From NCBI GenBank assembly GCA_005882315.1, contig VBAR01000001.1, positions 569,736-633,735 on the forward strand: 64,000 nt of DNA. The letters are read 5' to 3'. This DNA comes from Bacteroidota bacterium. Lineage in GTDB: Bacteria > Bacteroidota > Bacteroidia > Chitinophagales > Chitinophagaceae. The notes beneath the pieces are model-generated. The model was not told where the DNA came from. It did not search any database and saw only the letters and a program-made list of their open reading frames with translations. This document shows, one piece after another, positions 26,854 through 35,710 of the stretch (its first letter is position 1; each line of letters starts with the position of its first letter). The position numbers and the translations under genes were made by a program.

Positions 26854-28275
26854 TCAACTCTTACGATTTATTATTTTCTTTTTCAGTTTACGTGTAATGC
26901 GGGTATAATATTCTCTATTGAAAAGTTGTGAATCATGCATGGCTTTGTACGTAAGAAAAATGCCAATAGGCACCAATACCATTGTGGAGAACCACATGCC
27001 TGCTGTTACCGGCATTTTATTTTCCTTCCCGAATTTTTCGCCCATCGTGCTGGTAAAATAAAAAAGCATAAAAAAGATAATGGCAAATACGAGTGGTGTT
27101 CCAAGCCCACCTTTGCGGATAATTGCTCCCAGCGGCGCCCCGATCAAAAACAAAACAAGGCAGGCGATCGATAAGGTGATCTTCCGGTGCCATTCAATTT
27201 TATATTTACGCAGGTTGCGGTCTCTTTCTTTCAGTTCTCCCGAGCCGGCTTCAATATTTATTTTTAAAGTGCTGATCAGCGATATGGCAGATTCATTTAC
27301 CAGATGACGGGCTGAATCGGGCAGCAGGCTATCTAATTTATTTACCGGCTTTAGCGCAAATGTGTCATAAGCTTTCCAGTTGCTGTCAAGATATTTTATA
27401 AAGTTATACTGGCCATAATGATAATCATGTTGCTGCTTTCTCAACCTGTCATTCTCTTTTTTCATGGAATCAATCGTCTGCCTCAGTTGCCGCATGCTCA
27501 GCATTTTTTCGCCGGAACGGTTTACACTATCGGCCGTGCGGTTAAACTGGAATGAACTGAGGTCAAATTGTTTTGTGTATTCTTTAAACCCTACCCGTAT
27601 ATACTCTGTTTCGGTACCGGATCCTCTTTCCTGGTAACGCCACCCGTTCAGCAGGTCAAATTCAAGCAATCTTTTATCTGCTGTTACCGTCATTCGTCCT
27701 TCAGGAGCAATAATAAAATTATCCTGCAAACTATTACTCTGTTCATATACGATCACATTGCGGATGACGCTGTCATTTTCTTTCTTTCCTATTTTAATAG
27801 CAAACCCACTGATGCGATCATAAAAAACTCCTTCCTGCAGATCAAAAGAGGGTTTGGCATATACAATATCGGCCAGCATTGTACGGGATTTCAGCTGCGC
27901 AACAGGCATGAGGTAATTGGAAAATAAAAAAGCAACACCGCAAATGAATAATGTGAATATAAGTAATGGCCGCATAAACCGCATGAGTGAGATACCGGCA
28001 GACTTGATAGCAACGAGCTCAAAACTTTCACCCAGGTTGCCAAAGGTCATTAGCGAAGACAATAAAATGGAGAGCGGTAATGCGAGTGGTACCAGTACGG
28101 CCATCTGGTACCATATAAATTCAAATATAAGTATTGGCTCAAGTCCCTTACCAACAAAATCGTCAATATATAGCCAGAAGAACTGCATGACCAACACAAG
28201 CACGGTGATAAAAAAGGTGCCGATGAACGGCCCGATGAATGCCCCTAAAACCAGCCTGTCTAATTTTTTAATCAT
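26854..28275 (-). CDS. LptF/LptG family permease
   Basis: A 473-aa permease of the LPS-export ABC transporter, which pulls lipopolysaccharide from the inner membrane toward the LptA bridge. The N-terminal helices (FIGPFIGTFFITVLVLVMQFFWLYIDDFVGKGL), the paired hydrophobic segments around 50-125 and the C-terminal helices (LSIACLVLFLIGAPLGAIIRKGGLG, LVFAIIFFMLFYFT) match the family. The periplasmic beta-jellyroll domain lies between them with a coiled-coil insertion (about 260-290). No lptB or second permease is adjacent, as is usual for Bacteroidota. Confidence 0.92.
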   Translation of the reverse strand: MIKKLDRLVLGAFIGPFIGTFFITVLVLVMQFFWLYIDDFVGKGLEPILIFEFIWYQMAVLVPLALPLSILLSSLMTFGNLGESFELVAIKSAGISLMRFMRPLLIFTLFICGVAFLFSNYLMPVAQLKSRTMLADIVYAKPSFDLQEGVFYDRISGFAIKIGKKENDSVIRNVIVYEQSNSLQDNFIIAPEGRMTVTADKRLLEFDLLNGWRYQERGSGTETEYIRVGFKEYTKQFDLSSFQFNRTADSVNRSGEKMLSMRQLRQTIDSMKKENDRLRKQQHDYHYGQYNFIKYLDSNWKAYDTFALKPVNKLDSLLPDSARHLVNESAISLISTLKINIEAGSGELKERDRNLRKYKIEWHRKITLSIACLVLFLIGAPLGAIIRKGGLGTPLVFAIIFFMLFYFTSTMGEKFGKENKMPVTAGMWFSTMVLVPIGIFLTYKAMHDSQLFNREYYTRITRKLKKKIINRKS

Positions 28276-28308
28276 GCGCCGTTAGTGTTGCTTACAACCG
28301 GATTGAAT

Positions 28309-28316
28309 TAGTTTTG
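28309..28316 (+). promoter_or_regulatory. -7 element TAGTTTTG with -33 GTTG
   Basis: TAGTTTTG ends 4 bp before the ATG at 28321; a TTG (28288-28290) lies 18 bp further upstream. The geometry implies a leaderless message. Confidence 0.5.
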
Positions 28317-28320
28317 AAGG

Positions 28321-28947
28321 ATGCAGCACCGGGCAAAAATACAGTTTTCAGAGTTGGAGCAATCGCTGATGCGGAATGCAGAATGGATTTTAACAAAGAA
28401 TGCCATAATGGAAAAAATGAAATGGCTGCTGCAGGATTGCCAGGATGAACAAGCAGCTCTTTTTAGTAATATGCATTCATCATTGCCTGCTGAAATTTTT
28501 ATTACATCAGCAAAAATTTCAAAAGGAGAAAATTACGATGGCCTTCCCTGGCTGATGCTTGATTATCCAAGACATTTTGAAAAAGAAAATTCATTTGCTA
28601 TCCGCACTTTATTCTGGTGGGGAAATTTTTTCAGTGTCACTCTGCATCTTTCAGGTAAGTATAAAGAACAATATGCTGCAAACATCATTTCACAATATGA
28701 TACGCTGAATCAAAATGATTTTTACTTGTGCGTCAATAACACTGAATGGGAACATCATTTTGAAAAAACAAATTATATACCCGTGAATAAAACAGACATT
28801 GATGCATTTCTCCAAATCATCAATGAAAAAAATTTTATCAAACTTTCAGTAAAAATAGATTTATACCAATGGGAAAATTTGCCTGAACAGGTTGTATCAA
28901 TTACTAAAACAATAATGGAAATGCTGGATCAACTGCCGAGGCGATGA
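28321..28947 (+). CDS. conserved hypothetical protein (208 aa)
   Basis: No family was recognised. The protein is soluble, rich in aromatic residues and Asn, with no signal peptide or membrane segment. Blocks such as YDGLPWLMLDYPRHFEKENSFAIRTLFWWGNFFSVTLHLSG look like a folded alpha/beta core and are the most likely conserved motif. The start is supported by the adjacent TAGTTTTG element. The gene is divergent from the LptF/G gene and converges with the START-like gene, their ends overlapping by 19 bp. Confidence 0.7.
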   Translation: MQHRAKIQFSELEQSLMRNAEWILTKNAIMEKMKWLLQDCQDEQAALFSNMHSSLPAEIFITSAKISKGENYDGLPWLMLDYPRHFEKENSFAIRTLFWWGNFFSVTLHLSGKYKEQYAANIISQYDTLNQNDFYLCVNNTEWEHHFEKTNYIPVNKTDIDAFLQIINEKNFIKLSVKIDLYQWENLPEQVVSITKTIMEMLDQLPRR

Positions 28948-29306
28948 AAAAGATCTTTCACCTGGTAATCCCATAACCTGCTCTGATCTTTGATTTCTTT
29001 TTTTTCAGCAAAATCTTTTACTATCAGAATTGTTTGATTAGTGATCTCTGATTTCTCAATACGGAATTCAAAAAATTCTTCTTTGGGTGCATTCATCCAA
29101 TGATAGCGTACGTACTTATCTTCTTCCTGCTCCAGCAGTTCAGCTTTTTCATAGGATCCATTCCATCCAAAGTAAATGATACCGTCACGTTCGTCCACTT
29201 TATCTGCAAACCACTCCGACAAACCTGCCGGTGTAGCCAGAAATTCGTAGAGGATGCCGGGAGAACATCTAACAGGATATTCGAGTGTATATAATTGTTT
29301 GCTCAT
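28929..29306 (-). CDS. START-like (SRPBCC) domain protein
   Basis: A 125-aa protein with the helix-grip fold of the SRPBCC/START superfamily: YPVRCSPGILYEFLATPAGLSEWFADKV matches the AHSA1-like N-terminus, and the C-terminal helix (RLWDYQVKDLFHRLGS) is usual. It may bind a hydrophobic ligand or a protein client; no catalytic residue can be named. I chose the Met at 29306, where similarity begins; codons upstream to 29504 lie in the rpoD upstream region. The 3' end overlaps the converging gene by 19 bp. Confidence 0.85.
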   Translation of the reverse strand: MSKQLYTLEYPVRCSPGILYEFLATPAGLSEWFADKVDERDGIIYFGWNGSYEKAELLEQEEDKYVRYHWMNAPKEEFFEFRIEKSEITNQTILIVKDFAEKKEIKDQSRLWDYQVKDLFHRLGS

Positions 29307-29614
29307 TATTTTGCTTAAAAAAGTCAATGGTTTGATGCAATAATAAAAAATTAATCGAAGCAGCAAAGGTTTTCGGTGTTTATTTTTCGTATTTTTTCCA
29401 ATTAGGGTAACCGGCATGAAATAATTAAACCGGTCTGTCGTTTTCCATAAGGCAAAATTAATTTGGTTCGTAAGCCCTGAATTAGTAATTTGCTTGAAGT
29501 TCAATATGTTCTGAAGAATCCGATAATGTGATGGCTATTATATAAAGGAACAACGTACCGAGACTAACTAAAATCTATCCTTTCGTAATAACCATTTTAA
29601 ATCCATATCTATCT

Positions 29615-30487
29615 ATGAGTATGAGACAACTCAAGATCACGAAGTCGATTACGAATCGTGAATCTCAAAGTCTGGAAAAATACCTCCAGGAGATCGGCAA
29701 AGTCGAGCTCATTTCTGCGGAAGAAGAGGTAAAATTAGCCCGCCAAATAAAGCTAGGTGATCAAAGAGCTTTGGATCGTTTGACCAAAGCCAACCTTCGT
29801 TTTGTGGTATCGGTAGCTAAACAGTACCAGAACCAGGGTTTATCCCTGCCCGACCTAATCAACGAGGGAAACCTGGGGTTGATAAAATCAGCCCAGCGTT
29901 TCGATGAAACTCGTGGTTTTAAATTTATTTCCTACGCAGTTTGGTGGATCCGACAGAGCATCCTGCAGGCATTGGCCGAACAGTCCCGGATTGTAAGGCT
30001 ACCGCTTAATAAGGTGGGTTTAACCAACCGTATTCAAAAAGCCTATACCCAACTTGAGCAGGAATTTGAACGGGAACCTTCCGCCGAGGAGCTTGCAGAA
30101 GTATTGCAGATGGATCTTGAAGAAGTGACTGCAACACTGAGCATCAACTCCCGCCACGTAAGCATGGATACTCCACTGTCAGATGGTGAAGACAGCACCC
30201 TCATGGATGTGATGGAAAATCCTAATGCAGAAAAAACGGACGGACAACTGGATCATAATGAATCATTAAAAACTGAGATAGATCGTTCATTAAAAACATT
30301 GACCGATCGTCAGAAGGAAGTGATTTGCTATTTCTTCGGTATTGGTGTGGACCACCCGATGAGCCTTGAAGATATCGGCGCCAAATTCAATCTAACAAGA
30401 GAGCGGGTAAGGCAGATAAAAGATAAGGCGATCAGTAAATTGAAAACAACAACCCGCAGCCAACAGCTCAGGGTTTATTTGGGCTAA
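29615..30487 (+). CDS. rpoD: RNA polymerase primary sigma factor
   Basis: A 290-aa housekeeping sigma factor of the short Bacteroidota form, lacking region 1.1 and the long non-conserved region. Region 1.2 ([27 protein letters not shown]), region 2 ([58 protein letters not shown]), region 3 and region 4.2 ([28 protein letters not shown]) are all present. It recognises the TAnnTTTG/TTTG promoters found in this window (family knowledge). No obvious -7 element was found immediately upstream, so the promoter remains unclear. Confidence 0.97.
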   Translation: MSMRQLKITKSITNRESQSLEKYLQEIGKVELISAEEEVKLARQIKLGDQRALDRLTKANLRFVVSVAKQYQNQGLSLPDLINEGNLGLIKSAQRFDETRGFKFISYAVWWIRQSILQALAEQSRIVRLPLNKVGLTNRIQKAYTQLEQEFEREPSAEELAEVLQMDLEEVTATLSINSRHVSMDTPLSDGEDSTLMDVMENPNAEKTDGQLDHNESLKTEIDRSLKTLTDRQKEVICYFFGIGVDHPMSLEDIGAKFNLTRERVRQIKDKAISKLKTTTRSQQLRVYLG

Positions 30488-30534
30488 TAACTATTAAAAC
30501 AGGATACACTGAAGTAAAATTCTACACTTAAACT

Positions 30535-30542
30535 TATATTTG
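30535..30542 (+). promoter_or_regulatory. TATATTTG -7-like element upstream of ffh
   Basis: It matches TAnnTTTG but lies directly upstream of a terminator-like hairpin (30552-30584). It may be fortuitous, or it may serve a transcript that is attenuated before ffh. Confidence 0.35.
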
Positions 30543-30551
30543 CAAACTCAT

Positions 30552-30584
30552 AAAAAGTGAACATGATGATGTTCACTTTTTTAT
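30552..30584. terminator. hairpin terminator between rpoD and ffh
   Basis: Arms AAAAGTGAACAT/ATGTTCACTTTT surround a GATG loop and are followed by TTATTTT. It fits a terminator for rpoD. Confidence 0.7.
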
Positions 30585-30609
30585 TTTGTGAAACTGAAAT
30601 TGAAATCAC

Positions 30610-31935
30610 ATGTTTGGTAACCTGCAGGAACAATTAGAAAGTGCCTTTAAGAACCTAAAAGGCCAGGCAAGAATAACAGACCTCAATATTGCATCTACTT
30701 TAAAGGATATACGCCGTGCATTAGTGGATGCGGATGTGAACTATAAAATAGCCAAAGAATTTACCGATACGATAAAAGAAAAAGCTATTGGTGAAAAAGT
30801 GATCAATGCCATCAGCCCATCACAATTGATGGTAAAGATCGTGAAAGATGAATTGGCGGAACTGATGGGTGGTGATGAAGCTCCTTTCAATACAAAAGGA
30901 AGCCCTGCTGTCATTCTGATTGCAGGCTTACAGGGTTCGGGTAAAACAACTTTCAGCGCTAAACTGGCAAATTACCTTAAAACCAAAAAAGGCCTTAGCC
31001 CGATGCTGGCAGCAGCCGACGTTTATCGCCCTGCTGCGATGGAGCAATTAAGAGTATTAGGAGAACAGATCGGCGTAGATGTGCATATAGAACTTGAAAA
31101 TAAAGATGCAGTAGCGATTGCGCAGAATGCAATTAAAGAAGCAAGAAGTAAAAATAAAAATGTGGTCATCATCGATACCGCCGGCCGTCTGGCTATTGAT
31201 GAAGAGATGATGACTGAAGTCGCCAATATCAAGAATGCTGCAAAGCCCAATGAAATATTGTTTGTAGTAGATAGTATGACCGGCCAGGATGCAGTGAATA
31301 CTGCTAAAACATTTAATGATCGATTGGATTTTACCGGCGTCGTATTAACCAAACTAGATGGTGATACAAGAGGCGGTGCTGCATTATCAATTAAGTACAC
31401 GGTAAACAAACCTATCAAGTTTACCAGCAGTGGCGAAAAGATGGATACACTAGATGTATTCTATCCCGAAAGAATGGCGCAGCGTATTCTCGGCATGGGG
31501 GATATCACAACGTTGGTAGAAAAAGCACAGGAACAGTTTGATGAAGTACAGGCTAAAAAGTTAGAAGCTAAGATCCGCAAGAACAAATTTGACTTTGCTG
31601 ATTTTAAAATGCAATTGGAGCAGATAAAAAAGATGGGTAACATGAAAGACCTGCTTGGCATGATACCCGGTGTAGGTAAACAAGTGAAAGACCTGGATAT
31701 AAACGATGATTCATTCAAAGGCATTGAAGCAATGATCAATAGCATGACGCCTGCCGAAAGAGCTGACCCAGACTTGATTGATATGAACCGCAAAAAACGA
31801 ATAGCAAAGGGTAGCGGAAAGGATATTACTGATGTAAACAATTTCATGAAGCAGTTTGAGCAAATGCGGGCCATGATGAAGAACATGAATAAGATGAATA
31901 TGTTTGGCAAGTCCATCCCCGGTATGAAGAGATAA
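30610..31935 (+). CDS. ffh: signal recognition particle protein Ffh
   Basis: A 441-aa SRP54 GTPase that brings nascent membrane proteins to the translocon. The N domain (LEKALKN-like, 1-85), G domain with G1 AGLQGSGKTT, DTAGR and TKLDGDTRGGAAL, and the methionine-rich M domain (IPGVGKQVKDL, GSGKDITDVNNFMKQFEQMRAMMKNMNKMN) are complete. The length is standard. The gene is followed by rpsP after 152 bp with a separate promoter. Confidence 0.97.
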   Translation: MFGNLQEQLESAFKNLKGQARITDLNIASTLKDIRRALVDADVNYKIAKEFTDTIKEKAIGEKVINAISPSQLMVKIVKDELAELMGGDEAPFNTKGSPAVILIAGLQGSGKTTFSAKLANYLKTKKGLSPMLAAADVYRPAAMEQLRVLGEQIGVDVHIELENKDAVAIAQNAIKEARSKNKNVVIIDTAGRLAIDEEMMTEVANIKNAAKPNEILFVVDSMTGQDAVNTAKTFNDRLDFTGVVLTKLDGDTRGGAALSIKYTVNKPIKFTSSGEKMDTLDVFYPERMAQRILGMGDITTLVEKAQEQFDEVQAKKLEAKIRKNKFDFADFKMQLEQIKKMGNMKDLLGMIPGVGKQVKDLDINDDSFKGIEAMINSMTPAERADPDLIDMNRKKRIAKGSGKDITDVNNFMKQFEQMRAMMKNMNKMNMFGKSIPGMKR

Positions 31936-31996
31936 TGGCTTATTAATCTGCTTCCTTAAACACAACTGATTCACGCCTAAAGACCAATGACTTTCC

Positions 31997-32028
31997 TTTG
32001 GCGTTTTCCCCTATCCGTATTATATTTG
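31997..32028 (+). promoter_or_regulatory. rpsP promoter: TTTG-20-TATATTTG
   Basis: A -33 TTTG (31997-32000) and -7 TATATTTG (32021-32028) are separated by 20 bp, matching the Bacteroidota consensus. The leader to the ATG at 32088 would be about 50 nt, long enough for autoregulation. Confidence 0.65.
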
Positions 32029-32087
32029 CCGTCCCGGTTTCAACCGGCTTAAACAATATTTGTTAACCTTTAAATTTCTATTTAAAG

Positions 32088-32531
32088 ATGTCAGTAAAAA
32101 TCCGACTCCAGCGTCATGGGTCAAAAAAAAGACCATTCTATTTCATCGTAGTAGCAGATGCCCGTAGTCCCCGCGATGGTAAATTCATTCAGAAAATCGG
32201 CACTTACAATCCAACCACTGTTCCTGCCACAGTACAGATCGATCGTCAAAAATCACTGGACTGGCTGAACAAAGGTGCACAGCCAACTGATACGGTTCGC
32301 CGTATCCTTAGCTTTAAGGGTGTACTTTATCTGAAACATTTACTCCGTGGTGTTGGCCTGGGACTGTTTGATGAAGCAGCAGCAATGGAAAAATTCACCA
32401 AGTGGAGCACTGAGCATGAAGCCCAGATCAGGCGCCGCCAGGAAGAGGCTCAACGTCGCAGAGGTGGTGGCCGTCGTCCAATGAGTGGAGGCCGTCGTCC
32501 TGAGAGAAGAACTGAAGGTGGTGAGGCTTAA
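32088..32531 (+). CDS. rpsP: 30S ribosomal protein S16
   Basis: The small-subunit protein bS16. The N-terminal 85 residues match the family ([41 protein letters not shown]). The C-terminus carries a basic Arg/Gly-rich extension ([21 protein letters not shown]) that makes it 147 aa instead of about 80-90. Such extensions are frequent in Bacteroidota. A strong terminator follows at 32560. The gene is separate from rimM and trmD in this window. Confidence 0.96.
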   Translation: MSVKIRLQRHGSKKRPFYFIVVADARSPRDGKFIQKIGTYNPTTVPATVQIDRQKSLDWLNKGAQPTDTVRRILSFKGVLYLKHLLRGVGLGLFDEAAAMEKFTKWSTEHEAQIRRRQEEAQRRRGGGRRPMSGGRRPERRTEGGEA

Positions 32532-32559
32532 TTAGCTTTTTCAAATTCAGAAATAATTC

Positions 32560-32584
32560 AAAGCAGCTTTTAGCTGCTTTTTTT
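32560..32584 (+). terminator. rpsP terminator
   Basis: Stem AAGCAGCT/AGCTGCTT with a TTT loop, followed by seven T residues. Confidence 0.85.
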
Positions 32585-32602
32585 ATTTCCACCCACTATA
32601 TT

Positions 32603-33145
32603 TTAGAATTTAAACCCGATGCTAACTCCAGGTAAAAAAGTAAACCCTTCATCCAAAAGATCACTTTCGGAATTCAGCTTCAATCTAGCTCCCAGAGATA
32701 CAGATGGAGTAATAAAAAACATGTCATTAATAAGAAACATATATCCCAGTTCGGCTGCAGGCATTAGCCTCGAAGCATCCCTTGTCTCAGGAGATGAAGT
32801 AGATAATTCTGTTTTACCGGAAAGAAAATCAAATCTTGCCCCGATAAAAATACCGTGTACCCTATAAGCAAAATAATACCGATAGCCGAGCCCCGCAGCA
32901 ATGCCACCAGAGAATTCTTTTACGCCTACTGGCAGGTCATCGTTACTCATCGAGTTATACCCAACACTGAAGTGAAATGAATGATGCAGTTTGGAATTAA
33001 ATGCAACGTGGAGCTTAATGATATTGCAGTCAGAATAATTCTGGTACTCTGCGCCTATATCTGTTGTGTTGTAACCAACTTCCTGTGCTTGTGCTGAAAT
33101 AAATAAAATAAATGCAGTAAAAAAACTGGTGATGGCTTTTTTCAT
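32603..33145 (-). CDS. outer-membrane beta-barrel protein (180 aa)
   Basis: A small exported protein with signal peptide (to AQAQ, residue 21) and about eight amphipathic beta-strands (IAAGLGYRYYFAYRVHGIFIGARFDFLSG, VSLGARLKLNS, GVSIGFKF). It has the general look of an OmpA/OmpX-size barrel of the 'outer membrane beta-barrel protein' group. The substrate is unknown. Its start is 104 bp from the end of the PorP/SprF gene with a terminator between, so it is transcribed on its own. Confidence 0.75.
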   Translation of the reverse strand: MKKAITSFFTAFILFISAQAQEVGYNTTDIGAEYQNYSDCNIIKLHVAFNSKLHHSFHFSVGYNSMSNDDLPVGVKEFSGGIAAGLGYRYYFAYRVHGIFIGARFDFLSGKTELSTSSPETRDASRLMPAAELGYMFLINDMFFITPSVSLGARLKLNSESDLLDEGFTFLPGVSIGFKF

Positions 33146-33186
33146 TGGGGGAATTTCCTTACAAGATATTTCAAAAAGCCAGAAAA

Positions 33187-33222
33187 CAAAAACGCAGCAA
33201 CTTTTTATGTTACTGCGTTTTT
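33187..33222 (-). terminator. terminator of the PorP/SprF gene
   Basis: Arms AAAAACGCAGCAAC and GTTACTGCGTTTTT pair with one G-T wobble around an 8-nt loop. The flanking A and T tracts let it act in both directions. Confidence 0.8.
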
Positions 33223-33248
33223 ACGAATCACCGTCCAGTTTAATATTT

Positions 33249-34262
33249 TTAAAATCTAGGGCAATTAAGTCTTTTAGCAAGCGGGTCAGCAGGTTTTTTA
33301 ATGAAGATGAGCGATATCTCATTTCCTCCCTTCATGTTACTTCCAGGTTTCAGTTCACTTGTATTTACATCGTAAGAATAACCCAGATGTAGTCCGTTGA
33401 ACTCAAGTCCTAAATAAGGGATAATTGCATCATTGAACCTATACCAGCTTCCCAGGAAAAGATTAGTCGGGTTTTCTTCATCACCATTTATATTCAAACC
33501 AAATGCTGCGCCTACAACAGTATTTTTTGCATTTGCCTGCATACTATGATTGGCTGAAAAATGCAGGCTGTGGTAACTAGCTATAGGAATTTTAAATCCA
33601 CCCTGAATTGTGATCCTTGCAGGTAATAAATATTCTCCTCCCTGGAAACTTTCCTTCGGCCGGTTGATATGATACATACTGGCGCCGAGATAGAAATTAT
33701 TGTATCCATTGGTAGATCCATTATATAATACGCCGGCGTTCAAATCAAAATAGGAAACATTAACCTGGCTGTTTGTAAATATTTCATTAGTAACTCCTGT
33801 AAACCCAAGTGGCGTTAACTGATCAGCAAATGTAACTTTCGAAACATCGAGCCGCTTGTTTACATAAGTGCCCTGGAAGCCTGCACCTATTTGATGATAG
33901 CCGTCTTCATCAAGCCCCTTATGATAAGCCAGCGAAAGAGCAGCACAATTATTTGACAAAATTCCATTACCGCTTTTGTCGCTGAATGCCATGATACCTA
34001 CCCCAAACTGATCTATTTCTGGTAAACTGCTTTTCATAATACCCATATCGAAAGAAGCTGTATAAGTAACGAAAGCATTATTAAATGTAGGCCACTGATT
34101 ACGATAGTTGCCCGCTACCCGGTAAACTCCGTCAAACTTCCCTGTCATTGCAGGATTCAACGTAAGCGGCGAAGCAAAGAATTGGGAAAAATTAGGATCC
34201 TGTGCACTCACTGAAAAACTAGTAAGCAGCAACACAAATACTGGTATAAGTCTCTTCATCAT
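33249..34262 (-). CDS. PorP/SprF family T9SS membrane protein
   Basis: A 337-aa outer-membrane protein with a signal peptide (to VSAQ) and the family signature DPNFSQFFASPLTLNPAMTGKFDGVYRVAGNYRNQWPT near the N-terminus. PorP/SprF proteins bind type B sorting domains of secreted proteins and anchor them (established for PorP and SprF). Usually the partner adhesin is encoded beside it; none is seen here, so it may serve distant cargo or be the core PorP. A terminator follows at 33187. Confidence 0.9.
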   Translation of the reverse strand: MMKRLIPVFVLLLTSFSVSAQDPNFSQFFASPLTLNPAMTGKFDGVYRVAGNYRNQWPTFNNAFVTYTASFDMGIMKSSLPEIDQFGVGIMAFSDKSGNGILSNNCAALSLAYHKGLDEDGYHQIGAGFQGTYVNKRLDVSKVTFADQLTPLGFTGVTNEIFTNSQVNVSYFDLNAGVLYNGSTNGYNNFYLGASMYHINRPKESFQGGEYLLPARITIQGGFKIPIASYHSLHFSANHSMQANAKNTVVGAAFGLNINGDEENPTNLFLGSWYRFNDAIIPYLGLEFNGLHLGYSYDVNTSELKPGSNMKGGNEISLIFIKKPADPLAKRLNCPRF

Positions 34263-34350
34263 GTAGTCCTAATTGTGAAATTTAAAAATACAACTTTTCG
34301 AAGATGGTTTTGTAGAATTTTTTCTATCCTGGCTTGTAGAATTAAGGATT

Positions 34351-35001
34351 TTAACTCTGCATTTTGGTTCCGAATGCAAGATCTCCCGCATCACCCAGCC
34401 CCGGAACTATATATCCCTTTGCAGTTAGTTCATCATCAATATCTCCGCACCAGATCGTTACCTTAGGTTCTTCCCTTTTTACGTACTCAATTCCCACTGT
34501 ACAGGCAATGGCACAAACGATATGGATCTCTTTTGGGCTACCCTCATCTTTCAACTGGTGGATCGTTTTTACCAATGATGAGCCTGTCGCCAGCATGGGA
34601 TCTGAAATAATAAGTACCCGGTCATCTATTTCGGGACAACTGAGATATTCTATATTTATTTCAAATGAGCCGTCTTTTTCATGCTTGCGGTAAGCTGATA
34701 TAAATGCGTTATCTGCTTTATCAAAATAATTAAGCAGCCCCTGATGTAACGGTAATCCAGCACGAAGTATTGTTGCCAGCACAGGTTGGCTTGTCATTAG
34801 TTTTGATGTAGCAGTACCCAAAGGAGTATCAATCTCTTTTTCTTCAAATGGTAATACCTTGCTTATCTCATACGCTGCTATTTCACCAATCCTTTCAAGG
34901 TTGCGGCGAAAACGCATCCTGTCGGATTGTACCGTCACATCACGCAGCTCACTTACCCAGTTGCTGATCAAAGAATGATTTTCGCTCAGGTTGATTACCA
35001 T
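34351..35001 (-). CDS. upp: uracil phosphoribosyltransferase
   Basis: A 216-aa pyrimidine-salvage enzyme that makes UMP from uracil and PRPP. The PRPP loop is VLIISDPMLATGSSLVKTI, and the uracil-binding C-terminus is GYIVPGLGDAGDLAFGTK. I chose the Met at 35001 because similarity begins there. A complete promoter lies upstream, and codons up to 35064 would cross it. It is divergent from the AnmK-like gene. Confidence 0.95.
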   Translation of the reverse strand: MVINLSENHSLISNWVSELRDVTVQSDRMRFRRNLERIGEIAAYEISKVLPFEEKEIDTPLGTATSKLMTSQPVLATILRAGLPLHQGLLNYFDKADNAFISAYRKHEKDGSFEINIEYLSCPEIDDRVLIISDPMLATGSSLVKTIHQLKDEGSPKEIHIVCAIACTVGIEYVKREEPKVTIWCGDIDDELTAKGYIVPGLGDAGDLAFGTKMQS

Positions 35002-35021
35002 TTGGGAATTGTACTTTTGAA

Positions 35022-35052
35022 CAAATCTAATCCCGATAATCAACGGGACAAA
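35022..35052 (-). promoter_or_regulatory. upp promoter with palindrome in the spacer
   Basis: Read on the minus strand, a -33 TTTG (35049-35052), a 19-bp spacer and a -7 TAGATTTG (35022-35029) match the consensus. The spacer contains the dyad TCCCG-N8-CGGGA (35031-35048), which could be an operator. Confidence 0.65.
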
Positions 35053-35075
35053 ATTTATAACCAAAAATCTGGTTC

Positions 35076-35663
35076 ATGATCTATAAAGTTATTGGTGTGC
35101 AATGCGGAAAACCGGGTGAAGGATCCGGCATTGGCTACGTGGAATTACAGTTTACATCAGGCAAATGGGAATACAGCAATTTTATTAAAGAAGCAGTTGA
35201 TTATACCACATACTGGCAATCTCATTTACCCGGTATTGAAAAAATTTCATTGGCAGAATACCAGTCATTAAATAAAGAGTTTGGAAAATACCTTGCAGAA
35301 ATCATCAAAGCGTTTATTACAAAAAATGCTCTTGAGTTCAGGGTGCAGTTAATTGCATTAAAAGGATTTTCACTTTTTGAAGGAACAGTGAATTATTGCG
35401 AAATGGGTGATCCGGCAGCAATAGCTTCAGCAACTGAAATAAATGTAGTGGCAGATTTCACCGGCATAAACATATCACTTGGCGGCAATGGAAATTATGA
35501 AGGTGCTGTAGTTACAGAATTGCTGCCTGAAACAGATATTGAAATTCAATTGGCATTATTGGCTGTACTCCGTTGGCGGGAAGAAAATAATTTTATGGCC
35601 ACTAAAACAGGAGCAATCAAAAATAGTATTGGCGGCGCTGTATGGACAGGTCAGGAAGCATGA
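35076..35663 (+). CDS. shortened AnmK-like protein, likely inactive
   Basis: A 195-aa protein resembling anhydro-N-acetylmuramic acid kinase at both ends but lacking the middle. The N-terminus MIYKVIGV and the block MGDPAAIASATEINVVADFTGINISLGGNGN parallel the AnmK segments around GDGAAIA and DFRxxDvAlGGQGAP. The C-terminus LAVLRWREENNFMATKTGAIKNSIGGAVW parallels the family's last 30 residues. The ATP loop MSGTSLDG is QCGKPGEG here, and the catalytic Asp of DFRxxD is Asn. About 180 residues between are missing (AnmK is about 370-390 aa). Kinase activity is therefore unlikely. The frame is intact and codon use normal, so it seems to be a maintained protein, perhaps regulatory. It is followed by the ATP-grasp gene after 47 bp. 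Confidence 0.72.
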   Translation: MIYKVIGVQCGKPGEGSGIGYVELQFTSGKWEYSNFIKEAVDYTTYWQSHLPGIEKISLAEYQSLNKEFGKYLAEIIKAFITKNALEFRVQLIALKGFSLFEGTVNYCEMGDPAAIASATEINVVADFTGINISLGGNGNYEGAVVTELLPETDIEIQLALLAVLRWREENNFMATKTGAIKNSIGGAVWTGQEA

Positions 35664-35710
35664 AAATGATTTATCTTACAGAAATTATTTTTTGAGCTTA
35701 AAAATTTTCA

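Noticed and set aside
31023-31916. Long open frames antisense to ffh (131 and 151 codons)
   Set aside because: They are Ser/Ile-rich mirror frames of a highly conserved gene, with no motif or promoter.
33249-34262. Assignment of the PorP/SprF protein as the core PorP of the secretion machine
   Set aside because: No porK, porL, porM or porN genes are adjacent, so family level is all that can be supported.
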